From assembly GCF_001717465.1 (NCBI RefSeq), contig NZ_CP017074.1, forward strand, positions 491,162 through 555,161: 64,000 nt of DNA, in the 5' to 3' direction. A model generated the notes under the pieces. It was given only the letters and a program-made list of their open reading frames with translations. It had not been told where the DNA came from and did not search any database. Below, piece after piece: positions 57,292-64,000 of this stretch (positions are counted from its first letter, which is position 1; each line of letters opens with the position of its first letter). The stretch is from Luteimonas sp. JM171 (lineage in GTDB: Bacteria > Pseudomonadota > Gammaproteobacteria > Xanthomonadales > Xanthomonadaceae). The position numbers were made by a program, and so were the translations under genes.

Positions 57292-57744
57292 ATGTCCACG
57301 CCCGACTACCGCGCCATGCTCGAAGTCGCCCTCGAGGAGGCCCGCGCCGGCCTGGCCGAAGGCGGCATCCCGATCGGCGCCGCCCTGTTCCACCGCGACG
57401 GCACCCTGCTCGGCCGCGGCCGCAACCGCCGGGTGCAGGAGAACGACCCGTCCGTGCATGGCGAGACCGACGCCTTCCGCAAGGCCGGCCGCCAGCGCAG
57501 CTACCGCGACACCATCATGGTCACCACGCTCTCGCCCTGCTGGTATTGCAGCGGCCTGGTGCGCCAGTTCGGCATCGGCACCGTGGTGATGGGTGAAACG
57601 GTGAATTTCCAGGGCGGCCATGGGTGGCTGCGCGAACACGGCGTGGAGGTGGTTGACCTCGCCGACGAGGCCTGCATCCGCATGATGGCCGACTGGATCG
57701 CCGCCAACCCGGCGGTCTGGAACGAGGACATCGGGGTGGACTGA
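57292..57744 (+). CDS. Cytosine/nucleoside deaminase-like protein
   Basis: A 150-residue zinc deaminase closest to yeast-type cytosine deaminase. The zinc His and catalytic Glu are in VHGETDAF (HxE), and the two zinc cysteines in LSPCWYCSG. The C-terminal helix WIAANPAVWNEDIG is also typical. It would convert cytosine to uracil or a related substrate. The ATG at 57292 starts the conserved part. The glutathione enzyme gene follows after about 90 bases on the same strand. Confidence 0.9.
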   Translation: MSTPDYRAMLEVALEEARAGLAEGGIPIGAALFHRDGTLLGRGRNRRVQENDPSVHGETDAFRKAGRQRSYRDTIMVTTLSPCWYCSGLVRQFGIGTVVMGETVNFQGGHGWLREHGVEVVDLADEACIRMMADWIAANPAVWNEDIGVD

Positions 57745-57836
57745 GGCGCGCCGGAATGCTGCGGCCCGCCGCCGCAACGCCGGATACACGCCGGCCGGGG
57801 CATGCTGGATGCGCACTTTCGCCCGGAGCAGCAACC

Positions 57837-58829
57837 ATGGGTCTTCTCGTCGACGGCCGCTGGGTCGACAAGTGGTATGACACCTCCAGCACGGGCGGGC
57901 GCTTCGTGCGCTCGGACGCCCAGTTCCGCAACTGGATCACCCCCGACGGCAGCCCCGGCCCCAGCGGCGAGGGCGGCTTCGCGGCGGAAGCCGGCCGCTA
58001 CCGCCTGTATGTCTGCCTGGCCTGCCCATGGGCGCACCGCACCCTGATCTTCCGCGCGCTCAAGGGCCTGGAGGACATGATCCCGGTGTACGTGGTCAAT
58101 CCGCTGATGGCCGAAAACGGCTGGACCTTCGAGCCGGGCGAAGGCGTGGTGCCCGACCCGGACGGCGCCCGCTACCTCTATGAGGTCTACCTGAGGGCGC
58201 AGCCGGACTACAGCGGCCGGGTCACGGTGCCGGTGCTGTGGGACACCCAGCGCAACACCATCGTCAACAACGAATCGTCAGAAATCATCCGCATCCTCAA
58301 CTCCGCCTTCGATGGCATCGGCGCCAGGCCCGGCGACTACGCCCCGCAGGACCTGCTGCCGGAGATCGAGGCAATCAACAAGCGCGTGTACGACGCCATC
58401 AACAACGGCGTCTACAAGGCCGGCTTCGCCACCGAACAGGACGTGTACGAGGAAGAAGTGCGCAAGCTGTTCGATGCGCTGGACGAAATGGACGCGCGCC
58501 TGGCGGACAGGCGCTACCTGCTGGGCGGGCGCATCACCGAGACCGACTGGCGGCTGTTCACCACCCTGCTGCGCTTCGACCCGGTCTACCACGGCCACTT
58601 CAAGTGCAACCTGCGCCAGATCGCGGACTATCCGCACCTGTCGGGCTACCTGCGCGAGCTGTACCAGTGGCCGGGCGTGGCGCCAACGGTGGACTTCGAC
58701 CACATCAAGCAGCACTACTACCGCAGCCACGACACCATCAATCCGAACGGCATCGTCCCACTCGGACCGCTGCAGGACCTGGACGCGCCGCACGGCCGCG
58801 GGCACCTGCCGTCCACCCCGGCCGACTGA
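57837..58829 (+). CDS. Glutathionyl-hydroquinone reductase (xi-class GST)
   Basis: A 330-residue cytosolic enzyme of the YqjG/ECM4 group. The catalytic cysteine is in CLACPWAHRTLIF, followed by the family pattern VVPD...RYLYEVYLRAQPDYSGRVTVPVLWD and the SEIIRILNSAF helix. The C-terminal domain has LLGGRITETDWRLFTTLLRFDPVYHGHFKCN split over two helices. It removes glutathione from glutathionyl-hydroquinones. The ATG at 57837 starts the conserved N-terminus. It converges on the acyltransferase gene. Confidence 0.95.
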   Translation: MGLLVDGRWVDKWYDTSSTGGRFVRSDAQFRNWITPDGSPGPSGEGGFAAEAGRYRLYVCLACPWAHRTLIFRALKGLEDMIPVYVVNPLMAENGWTFEPGEGVVPDPDGARYLYEVYLRAQPDYSGRVTVPVLWDTQRNTIVNNESSEIIRILNSAFDGIGARPGDYAPQDLLPEIEAINKRVYDAINNGVYKAGFATEQDVYEEEVRKLFDALDEMDARLADRRYLLGGRITETDWRLFTTLLRFDPVYHGHFKCNLRQIADYPHLSGYLRELYQWPGVAPTVDFDHIKQHYYRSHDTINPNGIVPLGPLQDLDAPHGRGHLPSTPAD

Positions 58830-58855
58830 CGCCGGTGGCTGCAGGGCCGGCCGCG

Positions 58856-60148
58856 TCAGCGATCGGACGGCTGCGGGTGCGCCCGCAGCAGCCACGAGGC
58901 CGCGGCCACGCCCGCCAGGCCCACCAGGGCGCCGGGCACCACGCCCAGCGCCAGCGCCGCGCCGATACCGCCAAACAGGGCGACGCCGCCGGCGATCACA
59001 GCCTCCCTGCCTGACGTGGCCTCCAGGTCGCGGCGGCGGCGCATCTCGAACCACACCACCGCGGCCATCACCGGCGCCACCACCAGCGCGCACAGCGTGA
59101 TCCAGACCAGCCGGCCGAGCCAGAAGCCCGGCTCGCCGGGATCGCCGGCGTCGATGGGCGCGCCCAGCCGCTCGCCCAGCCACGCGGCTGGCAGCTCGGC
59201 CAGCTTGTGCCACAGGTACAGCGGCATGCCCAGCGCGCTGAGCACGGCGACCACGCGCGCCGGCCGGTGCCGCCCCAGGAAGCGGCGCGCCGGGGATTCG
59301 CACAGCAGCACCAGCCCCAGCTGCAGCCACATCACCCCGACCAGGGCCAGGGTCGGGGGCAGCATGTTGTTGCCGGCCAGCTCCACGCCCACCATTGCCG
59401 CCGGATAGCCGCTGGCGATGGCCGCGGCCAGCCACGCCACCCCCAGCGCCAACAGGGCGAGCCCGGCGCGCGGACCGCCGAAGCGTCCCTGCTTCCAGGC
59501 GATGCCCAGCTGCTGCGGCAGCAGCCAGACCGCAAGCATATTGACCCAGCCGGCCCCGGGCGCGCTGTCGCGCACGCGCGCGCCCAGTTCCAGCAGGTCG
59601 GCCGGCCCGCGCGGCCCGGCGCGCAGCAGGTCGGCCGCGGCGGCGATCACGATCAGCGCAACCACCGCGCCCAGGCCGAACCGCCGGTCCGCCCGCACCG
59701 CCAGAGGCAGCAGCGCCTGCACCCCCAGCAGCATCAGCAGGAACCACAGGTGGATGGTGAGCGAGGTGTTGAACGCCTCCAGCAGGCGGCCACCGGTGAA
59801 CATCGCCAGCAGCGCCAGCGCGGCCAGCACGGCAAGGTAGGTCACCGCCGACCGGGCCAGGCCCAGCGCCCTGCGCGCCCACCAGCGCAGCTGCGACTGG
59901 CCGGCATCCAGGCGCCGCGCGACGCCCGGCGCACTGACCGCGGCCGACACGAACACGAACAGCGGAACCACCTGCACCACCCAGGTGATGACGCCGGCCG
60001 CATCCCAGGCCGCCAGCAGGTGGTCGGTGCCCGCCAGCCTGCCGTCCACCAGCCTGGGCAGGGTCGCCACCCAGTGCCCGAGCACCACCACCAGCAGCGC
60101 GCCGGCGCGCAGCGCATCGGGATACCGGTCGCGTGAGTCCATCGGCAA
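58856..60148 (-). CDS. Acyltransferase-3 family membrane protein
   Basis: The 430-residue protein has ten or more membrane helices and the acyltransferase-3 opening RYPDALRAGALLVVVLGHWVA with the conserved histidine. These proteins acylate surface glycans, lipids or antibiotics; the acceptor is unknown. An ATG two codons in (60142) is a likely alternative start. It is next to kamA across a 266-base divergent region. Confidence 0.87.
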   Translation of the reverse strand: MPMDSRDRYPDALRAGALLVVVLGHWVATLPRLVDGRLAGTDHLLAAWDAAGVITWVVQVVPLFVFVSAAVSAPGVARRLDAGQSQLRWWARRALGLARSAVTYLAVLAALALLAMFTGGRLLEAFNTSLTIHLWFLLMLLGVQALLPLAVRADRRFGLGAVVALIVIAAAADLLRAGPRGPADLLELGARVRDSAPGAGWVNMLAVWLLPQQLGIAWKQGRFGGPRAGLALLALGVAWLAAAIASGYPAAMVGVELAGNNMLPPTLALVGVMWLQLGLVLLCESPARRFLGRHRPARVVAVLSALGMPLYLWHKLAELPAAWLGERLGAPIDAGDPGEPGFWLGRLVWITLCALVVAPVMAAVVWFEMRRRRDLEATSGREAVIAGGVALFGGIGAALALGVVPGALVGLAGVAAASWLLRAHPQPSDR

Positions 60149-60414
60149 AGCATACGCAACGCGGGGCCGCGCCCTGCAGCCCAGCCGCCCGTTTGTTACC
60201 CTGACCTGCGGTCTGCAGCGCCCGAGCGCTCATTGCGAAGCGCGCGCATGCGGCCCTTTCGCTGGTCCGGGGGTCATTCCACGCAGCCCTGCAGCAGGCG
60301 CCACGCCGCCCGCGCGCTGCCCCCTTCTACCTGGGCCAAAAGCCAACCAAGGCGGCATTTCCGCGGGGCCTTCGCGTCCTGCTGGCTGGCGTCATCCACT
60401 GTGGAGGTCACTGT
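60149..60414. other. Divergent intergenic region
   Basis: This 266-base gap separates the divergent acyltransferase and kamA-like genes. It contains GGAGGT (60403-60408), a strong ribosome-binding site six bases before the kamA ATG. No RNA gene or convincing promoter was found. Confidence 0.5.
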
Positions 60415-61809
60415 ATGGAAGCACTTGCCCGCGCTTTCCCGCACGAAGAATCCGGCGACGGAATCGAGGCCGCAGCGCATTTCGCGCCGCGCGAATTCAA
60501 GGTCTACACCCACCGCCAGCTTGACCGGATCAGGCAGGTCCAGGCGCTGCCGGAGGCGCAGCAGTTCGACATCAAGGTGGTCAGCCAGGTGCTGCCGTTC
60601 CGGGTCAACGAATACGTGCTCGAGGAGCTGATCGACTGGAACAACATTCCCGACGATCCGATGTTCCGCCTGCTGTTCCCGCAGCGGGAAATGCTGAAGC
60701 CGGAAGACTTCGATGCAGTGGCGGAGCTGGTGCGCAGCGGCGCTTCCGCCTCCGAGATGGCCCCGGTGATCAAGCGGGTGCGCGATGGCCTCAACCCGCA
60801 TCCCGCCGGGCAGATGGACCTCAACCTGCCCATGCTCGACGGCGAGCCGCTGCCGGGCATGCAGCACAAGTACCGCGAGACCGTGCTGTTCTTCCCCAGC
60901 CAGGGCCAAGTGTGCCACAGCTACTGCACGTTCTGCTTCCGCTGGGCGCAGTTCGTGGGCGACAAGGAGCTGCGCTTTGCCTCCAGCGAGGCCGACCAGC
61001 TGCACGGCTACCTGGCCGCCCACCCCGAGGTCAGCGACCTGCTGGTGACCGGCGGCGACCCGATGGTGATGAAGGCGCGCCACCTGCGCGGCTATCTCGA
61101 AGGCCTGATGAAGCCGGAGCTGGCACACGTCACCAACATCCGCATCGGCTCCAAGAGCCTGACCTTCTGGCCGTACCGCTTCGTCACCGATCCCGACGCC
61201 GACGACGTGCTGGCGCTGCTGCGCGAGCTGGTGGAGGCCGGCAAGCACGTCGCCTTCATGGCCCACTTCAACCACTGGCGGGAGATGGAGACACCGGTCT
61301 GCCGCGAGGCCATCCGCCGCATCCGTGCCACCGGCGCGCAGATCCGCACCCAGGCGCCGCTGCTGCACCACATCAACGACGACGCCGGCGTGTGGGCGCG
61401 GATGTGGCGCACCCAGGTGCAGCTGGGAATGGTCCCCTATTACATGTTCGTCGAGCGCGACACCGGGGCGCAGCACTACTTCGAGGTGCCGCTGGCCAGG
61501 GCGTGGAAGATCTACCGCGAGGCGATGCAGCAGGTGTCGGGGCTGGCGCGCACCGCGCGTGGGCCGTCGATGTCGGCCGACCCGGGCAAGGTCGAGATCC
61601 AGGGCGTGACCGAGATCAACGGCGAGAAGGTGTTCGTGCTGCGCTTCATCCAGGGCCGCAACCCGGACTGGGTGCAGAAGCCGTTTTTCGCGAAGTACGA
61701 CGAAAACGCCACCTGGCTGCCGCATCTCAAGCCGGCCTTCGGGGCGGAAAAGTTCTTCTACGAGGAGGACTTTGCCGATCTCAAGGCGGAAAAACTCGCG
61801 TTGATCTGA
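60415..61809 (+). CDS. kamA: KamA-family radical SAM aminomutase
   Basis: The 464-residue protein has the radical SAM motif CHSYCTFC (Cys167, 171 and 174), the SAM and PLP regions VTGGDPMVMKARHL and QAPLLHHINDD, and a KamA-like C-terminal region. Family members convert L-lysine to beta-lysine or related products, but no other beta-lysine or lysine-fermentation gene is near, so the substrate is open. It is longer than EpmB-type enzymes (about 340 residues). A strong GGAGGT precedes the ATG. The copper ATPase follows after 56 bases with its own promoter. Confidence 0.88.
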   Translation: MEALARAFPHEESGDGIEAAAHFAPREFKVYTHRQLDRIRQVQALPEAQQFDIKVVSQVLPFRVNEYVLEELIDWNNIPDDPMFRLLFPQREMLKPEDFDAVAELVRSGASASEMAPVIKRVRDGLNPHPAGQMDLNLPMLDGEPLPGMQHKYRETVLFFPSQGQVCHSYCTFCFRWAQFVGDKELRFASSEADQLHGYLAAHPEVSDLLVTGGDPMVMKARHLRGYLEGLMKPELAHVTNIRIGSKSLTFWPYRFVTDPDADDVLALLRELVEAGKHVAFMAHFNHWREMETPVCREAIRRIRATGAQIRTQAPLLHHINDDAGVWARMWRTQVQLGMVPYYMFVERDTGAQHYFEVPLARAWKIYREAMQQVSGLARTARGPSMSADPGKVEIQGVTEINGEKVFVLRFIQGRNPDWVQKPFFAKYDENATWLPHLKPAFGAEKFFYEEDFADLKAEKLALI

Positions 61810-61828
61810 CCGGAGGCGCCCGCCGGGC

Positions 61829-61859
61829 TTGACCTTCCCACGATGGGAAGGTTTAGGCT
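61829..61859 (+). promoter_or_regulatory. CueR-type copper promoter of copA
   Basis: A -35 box TTGACC (61829-61834) and a -10 box TAGGCT (61854-61859) are separated by 19 bases, the spacing used by MerR-family activators. Between and over them lies the inverted repeat ACCTTCCCA-CGA-TGGGAAGGT (61832-61852), the CueR consensus. Transcription should start about 61866, which is the copA start codon itself. Confidence 0.93.
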
Positions 61860-61865
61860 GGCGCC

Positions 61866-64000
61866 ATGGACAAGACAACCGCAAGGCCCGCTCCGATCCA
61901 GCTGCCCGTCGAGGGCATGCACTGCGCTTCGTGCGTGGGCCGCATTGAAGCCGCCCTGGCCGCCGTGGAGGGCGTGGCAGGTGCCAGTGCCAACCTCGCC
62001 ACGGGCCGGGTGCAGGTGCAGGCCCGGCCCGGCGAAGCGCCGGATGTGGCGGCCCTGGTGCGCGCCATCGAGAAGACCGGCTACCGCGTGCCCGCCGGCA
62101 GCATCGAGCTGGCGGTCGAGGGCATGACCTGTGCGTCCTGCGTGGGCCGCGTCGAGCGCGCACTGCAGGCCGTGCCGGGGGTCGAGCGCGCGGCGGTGAA
62201 CCTGGCCACGGGGCGTGCCACCGTGCAGGGCCATGTCGCGGAGCAGGCGCTGGTGGATGCCATCGCCGGCGCCGGCTACCGCGCCGCGCCGCTGGATCCG
62301 CTCGCGCCCGCAGGCGTGGACGAGGCGACCGAACGCCGTGACGCCGAGCGCCGGGCGCTGGGCCGCGACGTGCTGGTCGCGGCCGCCCTGGCCCTGCCGG
62401 TGTTCCTGCTGGAGATGGGCACGCACCTGGTCCCGGGCATGCACGCCTGGGTGGACCAGGCAATCGGCATCCAGCGCAGCTGGCTCCTGCAGTTCGTGCT
62501 GACCACGCTGGTGCTGGTGTTCCCGGGCCGCCGCTTCTACACCACCGGCTTCCCCGCCCTGTTCCGGCTGGCGCCCGACATGAACTCCCTGGTGGCCGTG
62601 GGCACGCTGGCTGCGTGGGGTTATTCGGTGGTCGCCACGTTCGCGCCGGGGCTGCTGCCCGCCGGGACCGTGAACGTGTACTACGAGGCCGCCGCGGTCA
62701 TCGTGGTGCTGGTGCTGCTCGGCCGCTGGCTGGAAGCCCGGGCCAAGGGACGGACGTCCGAGGCCATCAAGCGCCTGGTGAGCCTGCAACCGGCGGTTGC
62801 GCAGGTGGTACGCGACGGTCGAACGGTGGAAGTGCCGGTGTCGGACGTCGTTGCCGGCGACCTGGTCGCGGTGCGGCCGGGCGAGCGCGTTCCCGTGGAC
62901 GGAGAGGTGACCGAGGGCACGAGCTGGGTCGACGAATCCATGATCACCGGCGAGCCGGTGCCGGTGGAAAAAGGCCCCGGCAGCGAAGTGGTCGGCGGCA
63001 CGGTGAACCAGAAGGGCGCGTTCACGCTGCGCGCGACCGCGGTCGGCGGACAGACGGTGCTGGCGCAGATCATCCGCATGGTGGAACAGGCCCAGGGCTC
63101 GAAGCTGCCGATCCAGGCCGTGGTCGACCGGGTCACGCTGTGGTTCGTGCCGGCGGTGATGCTGGCGGCGCTGCTGACCTTCATCGTGTGGCTGGTGTTC
63201 GGGCCCGAGCCGGCGCTCACCTTCGGCCTGGTCAACGCGGTGGCGGTGCTGATCATCGCCTGCCCCTGCGCCATGGGCCTGGCCACGCCGACCTCGATCA
63301 TGGTCGGCACCGGCCGCGGCGCCGAGCTGGGCGTGCTGTTCCGCAAGGGCGAAGCACTGCAGCTGCTGCGCAATGCCCGGGTGGTGGCGGTGGACAAGAC
63401 CGGCACGCTCACCGAAGGCCGCCCGGCGCTGACCGACCTGGACGTGGCGGGAGACTTTGAGCGCGCCCAGGTGCTGCGGCTGGTGGCCGCGGTGGAGTCG
63501 AGCTCCGAGCACCCGATCGCCCGCGCCATCGTGGACGCCGCCCGGGACGAAGGCATCGAGGTCCCGGGGCCGCAGGATTTCGAATCCATCACCGGCATGG
63601 GCGTGCGCGCCAGCGTGGATGGCCGCAGGGTGGAAGTCGGCGCCGACCGCCACATGCAGTCGCTGCGGCTGGACGTGGGCGCATTTGCCGCCACGGCCGA
63701 ACGCCTGGGCAGCGAAGGCAAGTCGCCGCTCTACGCCGCCATCGACGGCCGCCTGGCCGCGATCATCGCCGTGTCCGACCCGATCAAGGCGGATACCCCG
63801 GCTGCCATCAGGGCCCTGCACGGCCTCGGCCTGAAGGTCGCCATGATCACCGGCGACAACGCCCACACCGCGCAGGCGATCGCAGAGCGCCTGGGGATTG
63901 ACGAGGTCGTGGCCGAGGTCCTGCCCGACGGCAAGGTCGAGGCCGTGCAGGCGCTGCGGTCAAACCACGGCCCGGTGGCCTTCGTCGGCGACGGCATCAA
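61866..64000 (+). CDS. copA: Copper-translocating P1B-type ATPase (5' part)
   Basis: The gene runs off the right edge after 711 codons. Two heavy-metal-binding domains are present ([10 protein letters not shown] near 18 and [10 protein letters not shown] near 90). They are followed by the membrane region with the ion-binding CPC motif ([13 protein letters not shown]), the actuator TGE ([11 protein letters not shown]), the phosphorylation site [11 protein letters not shown], the HP motif in [10 protein letters not shown] and [12 protein letters not shown]. It exports Cu(I) from the cytoplasm. The start codon coincides with the predicted transcription start of the CueR promoter, so the mRNA may be leaderless. 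Confidence 0.97.
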   Translation, partial: MDKTTARPAPIQLPVEGMHCASCVGRIEAALAAVEGVAGASANLATGRVQVQARPGEAPDVAALVRAIEKTGYRVPAGSIELAVEGMTCASCVGRVERALQAVPGVERAAVNLATGRATVQGHVAEQALVDAIAGAGYRAAPLDPLAPAGVDEATERRDAERRALGRDVLVAAALALPVFLLEMGTHLVPGMHAWVDQAIGIQRSWLLQFVLTTLVLVFPGRRFYTTGFPALFRLAPDMNSLVAVGTLAAWGYSVVATFAPGLLPAGTVNVYYEAAAVIVVLVLLGRWLEARAKGRTSEAIKRLVSLQPAVAQVVRDGRTVEVPVSDVVAGDLVAVRPGERVPVDGEVTEGTSWVDESMITGEPVPVEKGPGSEVVGGTVNQKGAFTLRATAVGGQTVLAQIIRMVEQAQGSKLPIQAVVDRVTLWFVPAVMLAALLTFIVWLVFGPEPALTFGLVNAVAVLIIACPCAMGLATPTSIMVGTGRGAELGVLFRKGEALQLLRNARVVAVDKTGTLTEGRPALTDLDVAGDFERAQVLRLVAAVESSSEHPIARAIVDAARDEGIEVPGPQDFESITGMGVRASVDGRRVEVGADRHMQSLRLDVGAFAATAERLGSEGKSPLYAAIDGRLAAIIAVSDPIKADTPAAIRALHGLGLKVAMITGDNAHTAQAIAERLGIDEVVAEVLPDGKVEAVQALRSNHGPVAFVGDGI

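Noticed and set aside
60274..62463. Open frame of about 730 codons on the minus strand opposite kamA and copA
   Set aside because: Both genes on the plus strand are unmistakable; the antisense product is low-complexity.

Overview
The window is a high-GC chromosomal segment whose gene content and order point to a Gammaproteobacterium of the Xanthomonadaceae/Lysobacteraceae (Lysobacter or Luteimonas-like). The evidence is the pcm-tolC-waaA block, the mreBCD-mrdA-mrdB-mltB-rlpA-dacC run followed at a distance by ybeD-lipB-lipA, a TPP-controlled thiC, and FtsX/MacB-type and DesK/DesR-type clusters common in this family. I saw no rRNA, tRNA, CRISPR array or insertion sequence.

Region 1 (1-3.1 kb) is accessory. 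It opens with two broken genes joined tail to head: the N-terminal part of an AraC-type regulator runs out of frame into the C-terminal part of a TonB-dependent receptor. Next comes a compact RNase A-like (CdiA-CT type) toxin with its CdiI-like immunity gene, then a DUF4136 lipoprotein. Region 2 (3.2-15.3 kb) is housekeeping: thiC with its riboswitch, homoserine kinase translationally coupled to a CNNM/CBS membrane protein, a TetR regulator with a clear palindromic operator, pcm, tolC, and lipopolysaccharide genes (waaA, a lauroyltransferase, an O-antigen-ligase-like protein, a glycosyltransferase). Region 3 (15.3-26.2 kb) holds two export systems. On the minus strand an ABC-2 exporter, a secreted amidohydrolase with a CIA30 tail, and a DesK/DesR two-component pair form one unit. 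Divergent from it is a tripartite adaptor/ATPase/double FtsX-permease operon ending in a small membrane protein.

Region 4 (26.2-41.8 kb) has rarD, the tail-specific protease prc, lipA, lipB and ybeD. A type VI secretion cargo island lies between ybeD and dacC, which are usually close neighbours. It consists of vgrG with a C-terminal extension, a serine-lipase effector, and two Tli4-like lipoprotein immunity genes (vgrG, effector and the first immunity gene are joined by ATGA overlaps), plus a DUF3304 lipoprotein. At its distal edge is a fossil: a rearranged second copy of the 3' ends of ybeD and of the neighbouring CsgG-like gene flanks the DUF3304 gene. Region 5 (40.6-50.1 kb) is the rod-shape and peptidoglycan cluster: mreB, mreC, mreD, PBP2, RodA, MltB, RlpA and a D-alanyl-D-alanine carboxypeptidase, all on the minus strand.

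Region 6 (50.3-64 kb) is mixed metabolism: a PfkB kinase, an unusual alkaline phosphatase, a MATE transporter with an apparent in-frame internal deletion, DUF2007, an M1 peptidase lipoprotein, ubiE, a cytosine-deaminase-like enzyme, a glutathionyl-hydroquinone reductase, an acyltransferase-3 membrane protein, a KamA-like radical SAM enzyme, and a copper-exporting P-type ATPase. The ATPase is cut by the window end and sits directly behind a textbook CueR promoter. The most interesting content is the T6SS lipase/Tli4 island with its duplication scar and the small RNase A-like toxin-immunity pair.
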